64,000 nucleotides of DNA from Flammeovirgaceae bacterium (GTDB lineage: Bacteria > Bacteroidota > Bacteroidia > Cytophagales > Cyclobacteriaceae). Positions 8,371 through 15,830 of this stretch are shown here, in pieces; the first letter of the stretch is position 1; every line of letters begins with the position of its first letter. A program made the position numbers and the translations under genes. The DNA lies in assembly GCA_021298015.1 (NCBI GenBank), contig JAJTGY010000015.1:1-64000 (forward strand), in the 5' to 3' direction. Below the pieces are notes generated by a model. That model searched no databases and had not been told where the DNA came from. It worked only from the letters and a program-made list of their open reading frames with translations.

Positions 8371-10143
8371 TCACGCCAGCTCTTTAAACTGCATGCGGTG
8401 CAACTGCGCATAGGGGCCGTTGGCCTCCAATAACTCCTCATGGCGACCACGTTCGCGAATCTCGCCTTTTTCCATCACAATAATCTTGTCCGCCTTCCGG
8501 ATGGTCGACAGGCGATGCGCAATCACAATGGATGTACGGTGGCTCATCATTTTGTCAATGGCCTCCTGAATCATCGATTCGGTCTCGCTATCAACCGATG
8601 AGGTGGCTTCATCCAACACCAGAATCTTCGGATCGTACACCATTGCGCGGATAAATGAAATTAATTGCCGCTGCCCCACAGACAATGTGGCTCCGCGTTC
8701 CATCACGTTGTAATCGAGCCCGCCCGGCAAACGCTCAATAAACTTGCGCGCGCCCACCAGGTCAGCCGCGTGCCAGATCATCTCATCGGAAACATCAGGG
8801 CTGCCTAACGTAATGTTGTGGCGAATAGAGTCCGAAAACAAAAACACGTCTTGCAGCACCACACCGATGTGCTTGCGTAAACTGGCCAACGCATAGTCGC
8901 GCACATCAACGCCATCGACCCGAATGCTGCCGCGGTTGATGTCGTAAAACCGGTTTAACAAGTTAATGATAGACGACTTGCCGGCCCCCGTGGCTCCCAC
9001 CAATGCAACTTTTTCGCCCGGACGTATGTCCAGGTTTACATCGCGCAACACATCATTCCCCTCATTGTAGGCAAACCAGACATGCTCAAATTTCACTTCG
9101 CCCTGAATTGAAGCCGGTGCATGGGTGCCACTCTTGACCGCATACTCTTCATCGTCAAGCAGGTTGATGATGCGCGAGGTGCTGACTATACCCATCTGCA
9201 ACGTGTTGTAGCGGTCGGCAATCATGCGAATGGGGCGGAAGAACATCTGGATGTACATGATAAAGGCTGTAAGCGAGCCGATCGTAATACCGGTCTCCTC
9301 CGCATTGATGACCCCGCGCGCTCCGTACCACATCAGTAAACCGATGCCCATGGCGGCAATAATCTCGGCCACGGGGAAATACACTGAATAGTACAGAACC
9401 GACCGAAGATGGGCATCGCGGTGTTCCTTATTGATTTCCTGAAAGCGGGTGTACTCCCGTTTCTCCGACCCGAAGAGCTGAACCACGCTCATACCCGTGA
9501 TGTGTTCCTGCACAAATGCGTTCAGGTTCGATACTGCGTTTCGTACGTCATTAAACGCCACCTTGATCTTTTCTTTGAAGACGTAGGTGGCCAGCAGCAT
9601 GAAGGGGACAGTAGAAAGACTAACCAGGGACAGTCGCCAATCGGTATAGAACATAAAGGCAAGAATCACCACAATCTGCAGTAAATCTCCCGCCATAGCC
9701 GCCAATCCTTCGCTGAAGACATCGGCCAGCGTTTCTACATCCGAGACGGTGCGGGTCACCAGTCGGCCAATCGGTGTCTTGTCGAAAAATTTCAGCTTAA
9801 GATTAATGATGTGCTCATAAAGCTTGATGCGAATATCCCTAATGACATACTGCCCGATGCGCCCGGACAAATACGTGTGCACATACTGGGCAATGGCCTG
9901 AAAACCCAACAAAATGAAAAGCCATATGATAATTTCAACCATGCCGGCATAATCTCCGGAGGCGACATGATGATCCAATGTGTATTGCACCAGATAGGGA
10001 CGAACCGGTGTAAGAAAACCAATGAGCAGGGTGAGCGCAACAAGCAGATAGAAACGACCTTTATAGGGTTTAACAAACTGCATCAGGCGCCTGAGCACCG
10101 ACCAGTCGATGATATTACCGCTACTAACTTTCTCTTTCTCCAC
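8371..10143 (-). CDS. ABC exporter half-transporter with degenerate signature (heterodimer subunit B)
   Basis: 590 residues: exporter membrane domain (about 20-320, with LKFFDKTPIGRLVTRTVSD typical of coupling helix 1), then an ATPase domain with Walker A GATGAGKSS, Q-loop VLQDVFLF, Walker B LVLDEATSSVDS with an intact catalytic Glu, and an altered signature LSVGQRQL in place of LSGGQ. This complements the gene at 5791-7587, which has LSGGQ but lacks the Glu; pairing yields one consensus and one degenerate ATP site, as in TM287/288-type exporters. It starts with GTG (10141-10143) directly abutting the truA stop codon, so the two are translationally coupled. Confidence 0.88.
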   Translation of the reverse strand: MEKEKVSSGNIIDWSVLRRLMQFVKPYKGRFYLLVALTLLIGFLTPVRPYLVQYTLDHHVASGDYAGMVEIIIWLFILLGFQAIAQYVHTYLSGRIGQYVIRDIRIKLYEHIINLKLKFFDKTPIGRLVTRTVSDVETLADVFSEGLAAMAGDLLQIVVILAFMFYTDWRLSLVSLSTVPFMLLATYVFKEKIKVAFNDVRNAVSNLNAFVQEHITGMSVVQLFGSEKREYTRFQEINKEHRDAHLRSVLYYSVYFPVAEIIAAMGIGLLMWYGARGVINAEETGITIGSLTAFIMYIQMFFRPIRMIADRYNTLQMGIVSTSRIINLLDDEEYAVKSGTHAPASIQGEVKFEHVWFAYNEGNDVLRDVNLDIRPGEKVALVGATGAGKSSIINLLNRFYDINRGSIRVDGVDVRDYALASLRKHIGVVLQDVFLFSDSIRHNITLGSPDVSDEMIWHAADLVGARKFIERLPGGLDYNVMERGATLSVGQRQLISFIRAMVYDPKILVLDEATSSVDSETESMIQEAIDKMMSHRTSIVIAHRLSTIRKADKIIVMEKGEIRERGRHEELLEANGPYAQLHRMQFKELA

Positions 10144-10890
10144 CTACTTTAGAAATATCTCGTTAGGGTATTTGACGCTTACGAGGTAAAGGCCCTCGGC
10201 CGGAACATTCATGCCGGCAAGTTGGCGATCGCGCCCGTCAACAATTTGCTTGAATTGATTCACCGTAATTTTTCCCGATCCCACGTCCAGCAATGTTCCC
10301 ACGACAGCCCTCACCATGCCGCGTAAAAATCGGTTTGCGGTTATGGTAAAAACCCAAAGGTCGCCTTTTTGATTCCAGCGTGCTGACTTCAGGTCGCAAA
10401 TAAAGTGATTTACATCCGTTTTTACCTTGCTAAAGCTTTCAAAGTCGTGCTCGCCCAACAGCAACTCAGCGGCCTGATTCATGATTTGAAAATCGAGGGG
10501 TTTAATACAGTAGAAAGCCCGGCCCACCAGCAACGGATTTTTACGTGTGGTCAGATGGTACTCGTAGGTGCGTTCGCGGGCATCGTACCGTGCGTGGGCA
10601 TCGGGCTTTACCTGCCGTACTCCGCCAATGGCGATATCAGCCGGTAGAAAGGAGTTAAGTTGCTGAATCAATTTTTCGGGCTGAAATTCCTTTTCCAGAT
10701 CAACATGAAAAAATTGCTGGGCGCAATGCACGCCTGTGTCGGTACGACCACTGCCGGTAATGGCTACCTTTTCGCGAAACATCTTGCTCAACCCCTCCTC
10801 TACCAGTTGTTGCACGCCCACTGCGTTACGCTGGTTTTGCCAACCGTGGTACCGCGTGCCGTTGTAACTGATTTCGAAGAAGAAGCGCAT
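10144..10890 (-). CDS. truA: tRNA pseudouridine(38-40) synthase TruA
   Basis: 248 residues. The catalytic motif GSGRTDTGVHC gives the nucleophilic Asp at about residue 51. Other family marks are the N-terminal RFFFEISYNGTRYHGWQ, the central RTYEYHL, the ESFSKVKTDVNHFIC region and the C-terminal FLRGMVRAVVGTLLDVG. TruA isomerises uridines in the tRNA anticodon stem-loop. Its ATG touches the left repeat of the four-helix-bundle cassette (base 10891 on), so its native upstream region seems displaced. The stop codon abuts the GTG of the downstream ABC gene. Confidence 0.93.
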   Translation of the reverse strand: MRFFFEISYNGTRYHGWQNQRNAVGVQQLVEEGLSKMFREKVAITGSGRTDTGVHCAQQFFHVDLEKEFQPEKLIQQLNSFLPADIAIGGVRQVKPDAHARYDARERTYEYHLTTRKNPLLVGRAFYCIKPLDFQIMNQAAELLLGEHDFESFSKVKTDVNHFICDLKSARWNQKGDLWVFTITANRFLRGMVRAVVGTLLDVGSGKITVNQFKQIVDGRDRQLAGMNVPAEGLYLVSVKYPNEIFLK

Positions 10891-10891
10891 T

Positions 10892-10912
10892 TGAGAAGTT
10901 GGGAATTTGAGA
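10892..10912 (+). repeat. Left inverted repeat of the four-helix-bundle cassette
   Basis: 21-bp repeat with core GAGAAGTTGGGAATTTGAGA. It matches the reverse complement of 11344-11364 at 20 of 21 positions. Further TTGAGAA units follow to 10927. Confidence 0.8.
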
Positions 10913-10946
10913 ATTTGAGAAGCTGAGGGGTCTGGTGAATCGCAAA

Positions 10947-11309
10947 TCAGATGTTGGATATCTTAATGGCCCGTGTGTAGGAGTTAAGCAACTTACTCAC
11001 CTCCTCCAGAAGGGAACCCAAGGCGTCATCTGTCGTATACTTGAGATCCCTGGAGAGAATGAAGTAATATCGGCATTCCTCTACCGATCCCTGCGATATG
11101 TTCAAAAAACGGATCTTTTCTGGCTTTGTCCGTTTCACATAGCCTTCGGCAATGTTTGCCGCAATGGAAATGGCTGCACGTCTGAACTGAGAAGTTAATC
11201 CATAAAGTTCATCTTTCGGGAACCCAGCCGTATTACGGTAAACCAACAAAACGAATTGATGTGCCCGTTGCCAAACGATTAACTCCTCAAATTTCTGAGT
11301 AGCTGCCAT
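10947..11309 (-). CDS. Four-helix-bundle protein of the 23S rRNA intervening-sequence (S23/IVP) family
   Basis: 120 residues with the family landmarks: KFEELIVWQRAHQFVLLVY, FPKDELYGLTSQFRRAA, SIAANIAEGYVKRT, FLNISQGSVEEC and a final helix with LLEEVSKLLNSYTRAI. Members form small pentameric helical bundles related to the Avd accessory protein of diversity-generating retroelements, but most stand-alone copies have no known function. It is not inside a 23S gene here, and no reverse transcriptase or variable repeat was found nearby. Bracketing by inverted repeats suggests it travels as a cassette. Confidence 0.85.
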   Translation of the reverse strand: MAATQKFEELIVWQRAHQFVLLVYRNTAGFPKDELYGLTSQFRRAAISIAANIAEGYVKRTKPEKIRFLNISQGSVEECRYYFILSRDLKYTTDDALGSLLEEVSKLLNSYTRAIKISNI

Positions 11310-11343
11310 GCGACTTACTTCTCAATACCTCAATTTATCGAAA

Positions 11344-11388
11344 TCTCAATTTCCCAACTTCTCATATTCTCATATTCTCATATTCTCG
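11344..11388 (-). repeat. Right inverted repeat plus TATGAGAA tandem array
   Basis: Bases 11344-11364 are the inverted partner of 10892-10912. They run straight into three to four tandem TCTCATAT units (11358-11388). The array overlaps the thiolase 3' end, providing its last residues (ENMRI) and its stop codon. Confidence 0.75.
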
Positions 11389-12569
11389 TAAACCACTGCC
11401 GCTCCCTGCCCCACCCCGATACACATCGTAGCCACGCCATAGCGCACGTTTTGTTTCTGCATTTCGTGCAACAGGGTGGCTGAAATTCTCACCCCGCTGC
11501 AACCGAGCGGGTGGCCGAGCGCAATGGCCCCTCCGTTGACATTTACCTTTTCAGGATCTAACTCCAGATCACGAATACAGGCCAGGGCCTGCGAAGCGAA
11601 CGCCTCATTTAATTCCACCAGCCCAATATTCGCTACGCGAAGACCTGCGCGGGCAAGCGCCTTCTTCACAGCCGGCACCGGCCCCACACCCATAAAGGCC
11701 GGATCAACACCGGCCACCGTCATGCTCACCACGCGTGCCATGGGCTGTTTCTTCAATTTACCCGCCATGCTCTCGCTCACCAACAACGCGGCAGCCGCAC
11801 CATCATTAAGGCCCGAGGAATTGCCAGCCGTTACGCTGCCACCTTCGCGGAATGCCGGCTTGAGCGTAGCCAGTTTTTCCAACGATGTTTCACGGGGGTA
11901 TTCATCTTTCTCAAAAGCCACCACGTCTTTGCCCTTTTTCACCGGTACAGAAATGAGTTCACCGGCAAACCGATTGGCGGCATGGGCTTGGGCGTACCGC
12001 TGCTGCGATTGCAGGGCGAAAGCATCCTGGCTTTCACGCGTGATTTTCCATTTGTCGGCCACATTCTCGGCTGTTTCCCCCATGGTAAAAGGATGATACA
12101 TTTTCGCCAGCGCGGGATTGGTAAAGCGCCACCCCAATGTGGTATCATACATCTCCGTTTTTCGCGCAAAGGGTTCTTCCGCCTTCGCCATCACAAACGG
12201 TGCTCGGCTCATGCTCTCCACACCACCGGCCATGTACACATCACCCTCACCGGTCATTATGCCGCGCGATGCATCCATTATCGCCTGTAGCCCTGACGCA
12301 CACAACCGGTTGACGGTGACACCCCCGATGGACGTGGGTAACCCCGCCAGGAGCAAGGCCATGCGCGCCACATTGCGATTGTCTTCACCGCTTTGATTGG
12401 CCGCCCCGGCCACCACGTCTTCAATCCACTCCGGAGCAATTTCCGGGTTGCGTTTGATCAGTTCGCGCAGCGCGTGCGCCAGCAGGTCATCTGGCCGAAC
12501 GGAGGCCAGCGAACCCCCATAACGGCCGATGGGCGTTCGCAAAATGTCGAGAACCAAGGCAGAACTCAT
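11370..12569 (-). CDS. Acetyl-CoA C-acyltransferase (thiolase)
   Basis: 399 residues with the active-site cysteine in VNRLCASGLQAI, the ELNEAFASQALA motif, GGAIALGHPLGCSG and the second cysteine in ATMCIGVGQGAAVV. Thiolases cleave 3-oxoacyl-CoA in beta-oxidation or condense two acetyl-CoA units; sequence style is close to FadA/PcaF degradative enzymes. ATG 12569 gives MSSALVLDILRTPIG; a longer frame to 12692 runs into the divergent gene and is unlikely. The C terminus (YENMRI) is encoded by the adjacent repeat array, replacing a more usual ending after VVYE, though all catalytic parts are intact. Confidence 0.9.
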   Translation of the reverse strand: MSSALVLDILRTPIGRYGGSLASVRPDDLLAHALRELIKRNPEIAPEWIEDVVAGAANQSGEDNRNVARMALLLAGLPTSIGGVTVNRLCASGLQAIMDASRGIMTGEGDVYMAGGVESMSRAPFVMAKAEEPFARKTEMYDTTLGWRFTNPALAKMYHPFTMGETAENVADKWKITRESQDAFALQSQQRYAQAHAANRFAGELISVPVKKGKDVVAFEKDEYPRETSLEKLATLKPAFREGGSVTAGNSSGLNDGAAAALLVSESMAGKLKKQPMARVVSMTVAGVDPAFMGVGPVPAVKKALARAGLRVANIGLVELNEAFASQALACIRDLELDPEKVNVNGGAIALGHPLGCSGVRISATLLHEMQKQNVRYGVATMCIGVGQGAAVVYENMRI

Positions 12570-12592
12570 GGGCACAAACGGTGTTGTTTCGT

Positions 12593-12600
12593 TAGTTTTG
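12593..12600 (+). promoter_or_regulatory. -7 promoter box (TAGTTTTG) of the DUF4293 gene
   Basis: TAnnTTTG match 18 bases before the ATG at 12619. It sits beside an opposite-strand box at 12604-12611, so the two divergent promoters are only a few bases apart. Confidence 0.4.
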
Positions 12601-12603
12601 CAG

Positions 12604-12611
12604 CAAAAGTA
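12604..12611 (-). promoter_or_regulatory. -7 promoter box (TACTTTTG) of the thiolase gene
   Basis: TAnnTTTG on the minus strand, 34 bases upstream of the thiolase ATG at 12569. Together with 12593-12600 it forms a compact divergent promoter region. Confidence 0.4.
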
Positions 12612-12618
12612 ACCCATT

Positions 12619-13080
12619 ATGTGGCAACGTGTACAGACCGTTTTTCTGGTGCTTTGTGTGGCCTGCCTGCTGGTCAGTTTTTTCCTCCCCATCTGGGTGA
12701 GTGAAGACCCGACCGGGGTTTCGCGGCAACTTTACCCGCTACACTATACCGTGATTCAGGACGGTACACGCACGACTACATATTTTCCGTACGCCATCAT
12801 CGCTATGCTAATGGCTGCTGCCGCAACGGTGGCCATCCTGGAGATCAGACGTTTTGATAACCGCATGACACAGATCAAACTCGGCACGCTCAACTCGCTG
12901 TTGTTGGCGGGCATCATGATTTGCATGGTGGTATTCTTCAATCAACTGGTGAATCAGTTTGGCGGAAAAAATGGTATCAGTTTGTGGGTGATTTTTGGAG
13001 CGGTGGCCTTCAACTGGCTGGCCATTCGTTTCATTCGCAGAGATGAGCGTGTGGTACGCGACTCCGATCGTATCCGGTAA
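12619..13080 (+). CDS. DUF4293-type four-helix membrane protein
   Basis: 153 residues beginning MWQRVQTVFLVLCVACLLVS, the characteristic start of the Bacteroidota-specific DUF4293 family. Four membrane helices are visible: residues about 7-26, 53-75, 88-112 and 118-136, followed by a charged tail (RRDERVVRDSDRIR). The function is unknown. It is divergent from the thiolase, with 49 bases between the two start codons. Confidence 0.8.
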   Translation: MWQRVQTVFLVLCVACLLVSFFLPIWVSEDPTGVSRQLYPLHYTVIQDGTRTTTYFPYAIIAMLMAAAATVAILEIRRFDNRMTQIKLGTLNSLLLAGIMICMVVFFNQLVNQFGGKNGISLWVIFGAVAFNWLAIRFIRRDERVVRDSDRIR

Positions 13081-13127
13081 AAACTATTCCGGATAACTAT
13101 TGTTCTTAAATCAAAACGAGAAATATC

Positions 13128-13625
13128 ATGGCAAAAACAATGCTCGGCCCTAACCCGGTCAACACCAACGGAGAACTTCCGGCTGTAGGCTCCACAGCTC
13201 CCGACTTCAAGCTCGTCACCAGCGACATGAAGGAAATTTCCCTGAAAGACTTTTCGGGCAAAAATGTCGTCTTGAATATCTTTCCCAGTGTGGACACCAA
13301 TGTGTGCGCCACCTCCGTGCGCGAGTTCAACAAGCGGGCAGCCGGTTTGGCAAACACGGCCGTAGTCTGCGTTTCCAAAGATCTTCCGTTTGCCCTGAAG
13401 CGCTTCTGCGGAGCCGAAGGCATCGATAAAGTGACCACGGCAACCGACTTTCGAGGCGAAGGTTTTTCCCGAAACTATGGCGTTGAATTCATCGATGGCG
13501 GCTTCAAAGGGCTGTGTGCCCGCGCCATTGTGGTAGTCGATGGGCAGGGGAAAGTAAAGCATACCGAACTGGTTCCCCAGGTGGGTCAGGAGCCAAATTA
13601 TGATGCCGCGCTGAAGGCACTGTAA
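13128..13625 (+). CDS. tpx: Thiol peroxidase Tpx (atypical 2-Cys peroxiredoxin)
   Basis: 165 residues, the standard Tpx length. The peroxidatic cysteine is Cys60 in PSVDTNVCATSVREF and the resolving cysteine is Cys94 in LKRFCGAEGID, spacing as in E. coli Tpx (61/95). It reduces hydrogen peroxide and alkyl hydroperoxides in the cytoplasm using thioredoxin. The N terminus GNP-like segment (MLGPNPVNTNGELPAVG) and the GLCARAIVVVD strand also match the family. It is a single gene with a 41-base gap before the next start. Confidence 0.94.
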   Translation: MAKTMLGPNPVNTNGELPAVGSTAPDFKLVTSDMKEISLKDFSGKNVVLNIFPSVDTNVCATSVREFNKRAAGLANTAVVCVSKDLPFALKRFCGAEGIDKVTTATDFRGEGFSRNYGVEFIDGGFKGLCARAIVVVDGQGKVKHTELVPQVGQEPNYDAALKAL

Positions 13626-13666
13626 AAAGCCTTGGCAATCACGGGGCTATCCGGTACATTTCTCTC

Positions 13667-14932
13667 ATGAAAACCCGGATAGCCCTTCTGTTTTTTTGCG
13701 CGGGCCTACACGTCAGCTTCGCGCAGACTTCTTATCTGCTCCTGCCCGATCGCGTTTTTGACGGTGAAACGATGCACACGCGCTGGGCGGTGCTTGTGCA
13801 AGGGAACAAAATCATGGCAGCCGGTCCGCGCGAGAGCATCAAAGTTCCGAAAGAGGCCGTCACACTTACGTTTACCTATGCTACCCTCACACCGGGGCTG
13901 ATCGAAGGACACTCGCATCTGTTTCTGTATCCTTACAACATTACCGACTGGGAAACCCAGGTGCTGAAGGAATCGGATGCCTACCGCACCGCCCTGGCCA
14001 CCGTGCACGCCAAAAACACGTTGATGGCCGGCTTCACCACCGTGCGCGATCTGGGCACCGAAGGGGCCGGCTATGCCGATGTGGCGCTCAAGCGTGCGAT
14101 CAACGAAGGTATCATTCCCGGACCCCGCATGTGGGTAGCCGGCCGCGCCATCGTATCAACCGGATCGTACGGACCAAAAGGATACGACAACGATCAGACC
14201 ATCATGCTGGGGGCCGAACCGGCCGATGGCAATAGTTTGATCAAAGTCGTGCGCGATCAAATCGGCAATGGCGCAGATTTCGTAAAAGTGTATGCCGACT
14301 ACCGGTGGGGAATTTATGGCGAAGATCGCCCCTCGTTTACCCTCGATGAGCTCAAGCTGGTGAACGAAGTTACGCGCAGCAGCGGTCGCGTATTGGTCTG
14401 CCATGCCAAATCCAAAGAAGCCATGATCCGGGCCATAACGGCCGGTGCCGAAACCATTGAACATGGCGACTATCTGGATGAAGAAGTAGCTCAACTGATG
14501 AAAGCGAAAGGGGTAACCTTCATGCCGACCCTGGGAGCCGTGGAATCCATTCAGCGTTACCGCGGCTGGGACAAAGGCAAAACGCCAGAGCCCCGCCTGG
14601 TAACGCAGAAAAAAAAGAGTTTCAAAATTGCTTACGAAGCCGGAGTAAAAATTGGATTGGGTGGCGATGTAGGGGTGTATCCGCACGGAGAAAATGTGTA
14701 CGAGTTGGAACTGATGGTGGAGTGTGGCATGAAGCCGATTGAGGCGCTGAAAGCCGCTACTTCGGTGAACGCGCGCATCCTACACCTCGAAAATGAAATT
14801 GGTTTTGTTCGCGAAGGATTTCTGGCGGACCTGGTTGTGGTAGAGGGTGACCCCACACAAAACATCAGCCAACTGAGAAAAGTGAAGTGGGTAATGAAAG
14901 ACGGTAAAGTATACCGGGATGAAATGAAGTGA
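13667..14932 (+). CDS. Secreted amidohydrolase (Xaa-Pro dipeptidase / imidazolonepropionase-like)
   Basis: 421 residues with a signal peptide (KTRIALLFFCAGLHVSFAQ). The metal-dependent amidohydrolase fold is shown by GLIEGHSHLF (first HxH), FTTVRDLGTEG, FVKVYADYRWG containing the bridging Lys, VCHAKSKEA, ETIEHGDYL and GLGGDVGVYPHGEN with the late Asp. The C-terminal beta-sandwich resumes with GFVREGFLADLVVVEGDPT. Family members hydrolyse C-N bonds in cyclic amides or dipeptides in the periplasm. The exact substrate cannot be told. It is likely cotranscribed with the next gene (34 bases). Confidence 0.85.
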   Translation: MKTRIALLFFCAGLHVSFAQTSYLLLPDRVFDGETMHTRWAVLVQGNKIMAAGPRESIKVPKEAVTLTFTYATLTPGLIEGHSHLFLYPYNITDWETQVLKESDAYRTALATVHAKNTLMAGFTTVRDLGTEGAGYADVALKRAINEGIIPGPRMWVAGRAIVSTGSYGPKGYDNDQTIMLGAEPADGNSLIKVVRDQIGNGADFVKVYADYRWGIYGEDRPSFTLDELKLVNEVTRSSGRVLVCHAKSKEAMIRAITAGAETIEHGDYLDEEVAQLMKAKGVTFMPTLGAVESIQRYRGWDKGKTPEPRLVTQKKKSFKIAYEAGVKIGLGGDVGVYPHGENVYELELMVECGMKPIEALKAATSVNARILHLENEIGFVREGFLADLVVVEGDPTQNISQLRKVKWVMKDGKVYRDEMK

Positions 14933-14966
14933 AGATGCCTCTGTTCAGAATTGTTAATTTAGCCTT

Positions 14967-15830
14967 ATGAACCGAAAGCAAGCGTTGAAAACGATGGCTA
15001 CCGGTGTGGCCGGAGCCATGGCCCTTCCCACACTCGCCCGCGATCCACACCACGGCCCTGCATCTTTAAAAGGAAACATCCGCCACAGTGTTTGCCAATG
15101 GTGCTACAGCGATATGCCGCTGGAAAAACTGTGCGAGGAAGCCAAAGGGATGGGCATTACCTCCATCGATTTGCTCAATGCCAGCCAATGGAGCACGGCT
15201 GCCAAATATGGTTTGACCTGTGCCATGGCCTATGCCAACGATTGGGGGCTTGGACGTGGATTTAATAACCCGGCCGACCATGCCCAGTTGCTGAACGATT
15301 ACTCGGCCAACTTACCCAAAGCTGCCGATGCCGGCCTGACCAACGTCATTTGCTTCAGTGGAAATGCCAGGGGTTTATCGTCTGCCCAGGGCCTGGAAAA
15401 CTGCGCGCGGGGTTTAGAACCGGTGCTCAAGGTGGCTGCACGCTACAATATTACGGTCAGCATGGAGTTGCTGAACAGCAAGGTTGATCACAAGGATTAT
15501 CAGTGCGATCATACGGCATGGGGTGTTCAGTTGTGCGAGAAACTCGGCTCCGAAAACTTCAAGTTGCTGTACGACATCTACCACATGCAGATCATGGAAG
15601 GTGATGTCATCGCCACCATCACAAAAAACATTCGTTACATCTCGCACTTCCACACGGGCGGAGTACCCGGCCGTCACGAGATTGACGAAACGCAGGAGTT
15701 GCATTACCCTGCGATTATGCGGGCCATTGTGGCAACCGGATTCAAAGGCTTTGTGGCCCAGGAGTTCATTCCTTCGCGCGGGGATAACATGAAGTCGCTG
15801 CGCGAGTCGGTTCTGATTTGTGACGTTTAA
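14967..15830 (+). CDS. Hydroxypyruvate isomerase-like TIM-barrel protein, exported
   Basis: 287 residues. The N terminus (MNRKQALKTMATGVAGAMAL) looks like a Tat or Sec leader, though only RK rather than twin Arg is present. The rest is a sugar phosphate isomerase/epimerase (AP endonuclease family 2) barrel: FCQWCYSD-like start, LLNSKVDHKDY, LLYDIYHMQIMEGDV and HTGGVPGRHEIDETQELHY, GFKGFVAQEF, with the acidic and His residues that bind the divalent metal in Hyi-type enzymes. The natural substrate is unknown. Its last four bases overlap the convergent gene at 15827. Confidence 0.82.
   Translation: MNRKQALKTMATGVAGAMALPTLARDPHHGPASLKGNIRHSVCQWCYSDMPLEKLCEEAKGMGITSIDLLNASQWSTAAKYGLTCAMAYANDWGLGRGFNNPADHAQLLNDYSANLPKAADAGLTNVICFSGNARGLSSAQGLENCARGLEPVLKVAARYNITVSMELLNSKVDHKDYQCDHTAWGVQLCEKLGSENFKLLYDIYHMQIMEGDVIATITKNIRYISHFHTGGVPGRHEIDETQELHYPAIMRAIVATGFKGFVAQEFIPSRGDNMKSLRESVLICDV

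Larger units (their letters stand above)
10891..11388. mobile_element. Putative inverted-repeat cassette carrying a four-helix-bundle gene
   Basis: The block from 10891 to 11388 is bounded by related repeats in inverted orientation: GAGAAGTTGGGAATTTGAGA at left and, on the opposite strand, GAGAAGTTGGGAAATTGAGA at right, both followed or preceded by short tandem units (TTGAGAAT left; TATGAGAA right, three or more copies). Inside lies only the gene 10947-11309. The left boundary is flush with the truA start codon and the right one supplies the thiolase stop. There is no transposase, so if mobile it would depend on another enzyme. Mobility is inferred from structure only. Confidence 0.45.

Noticed and set aside
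10947-11309. Diversity-generating retroelement
   Set aside because: The four-helix-bundle protein is related to Avd, but there is no reverse transcriptase, template repeat or variable target gene near it.
11358-11388. CRISPR array
   Set aside because: The units are contiguous 8-9 bp tandem repeats without spacers, and no cas genes are present.
11476-12096. 206-codon plus-strand frame over the thiolase
   Set aside because: Antisense to a complete thiolase with all active-site motifs.
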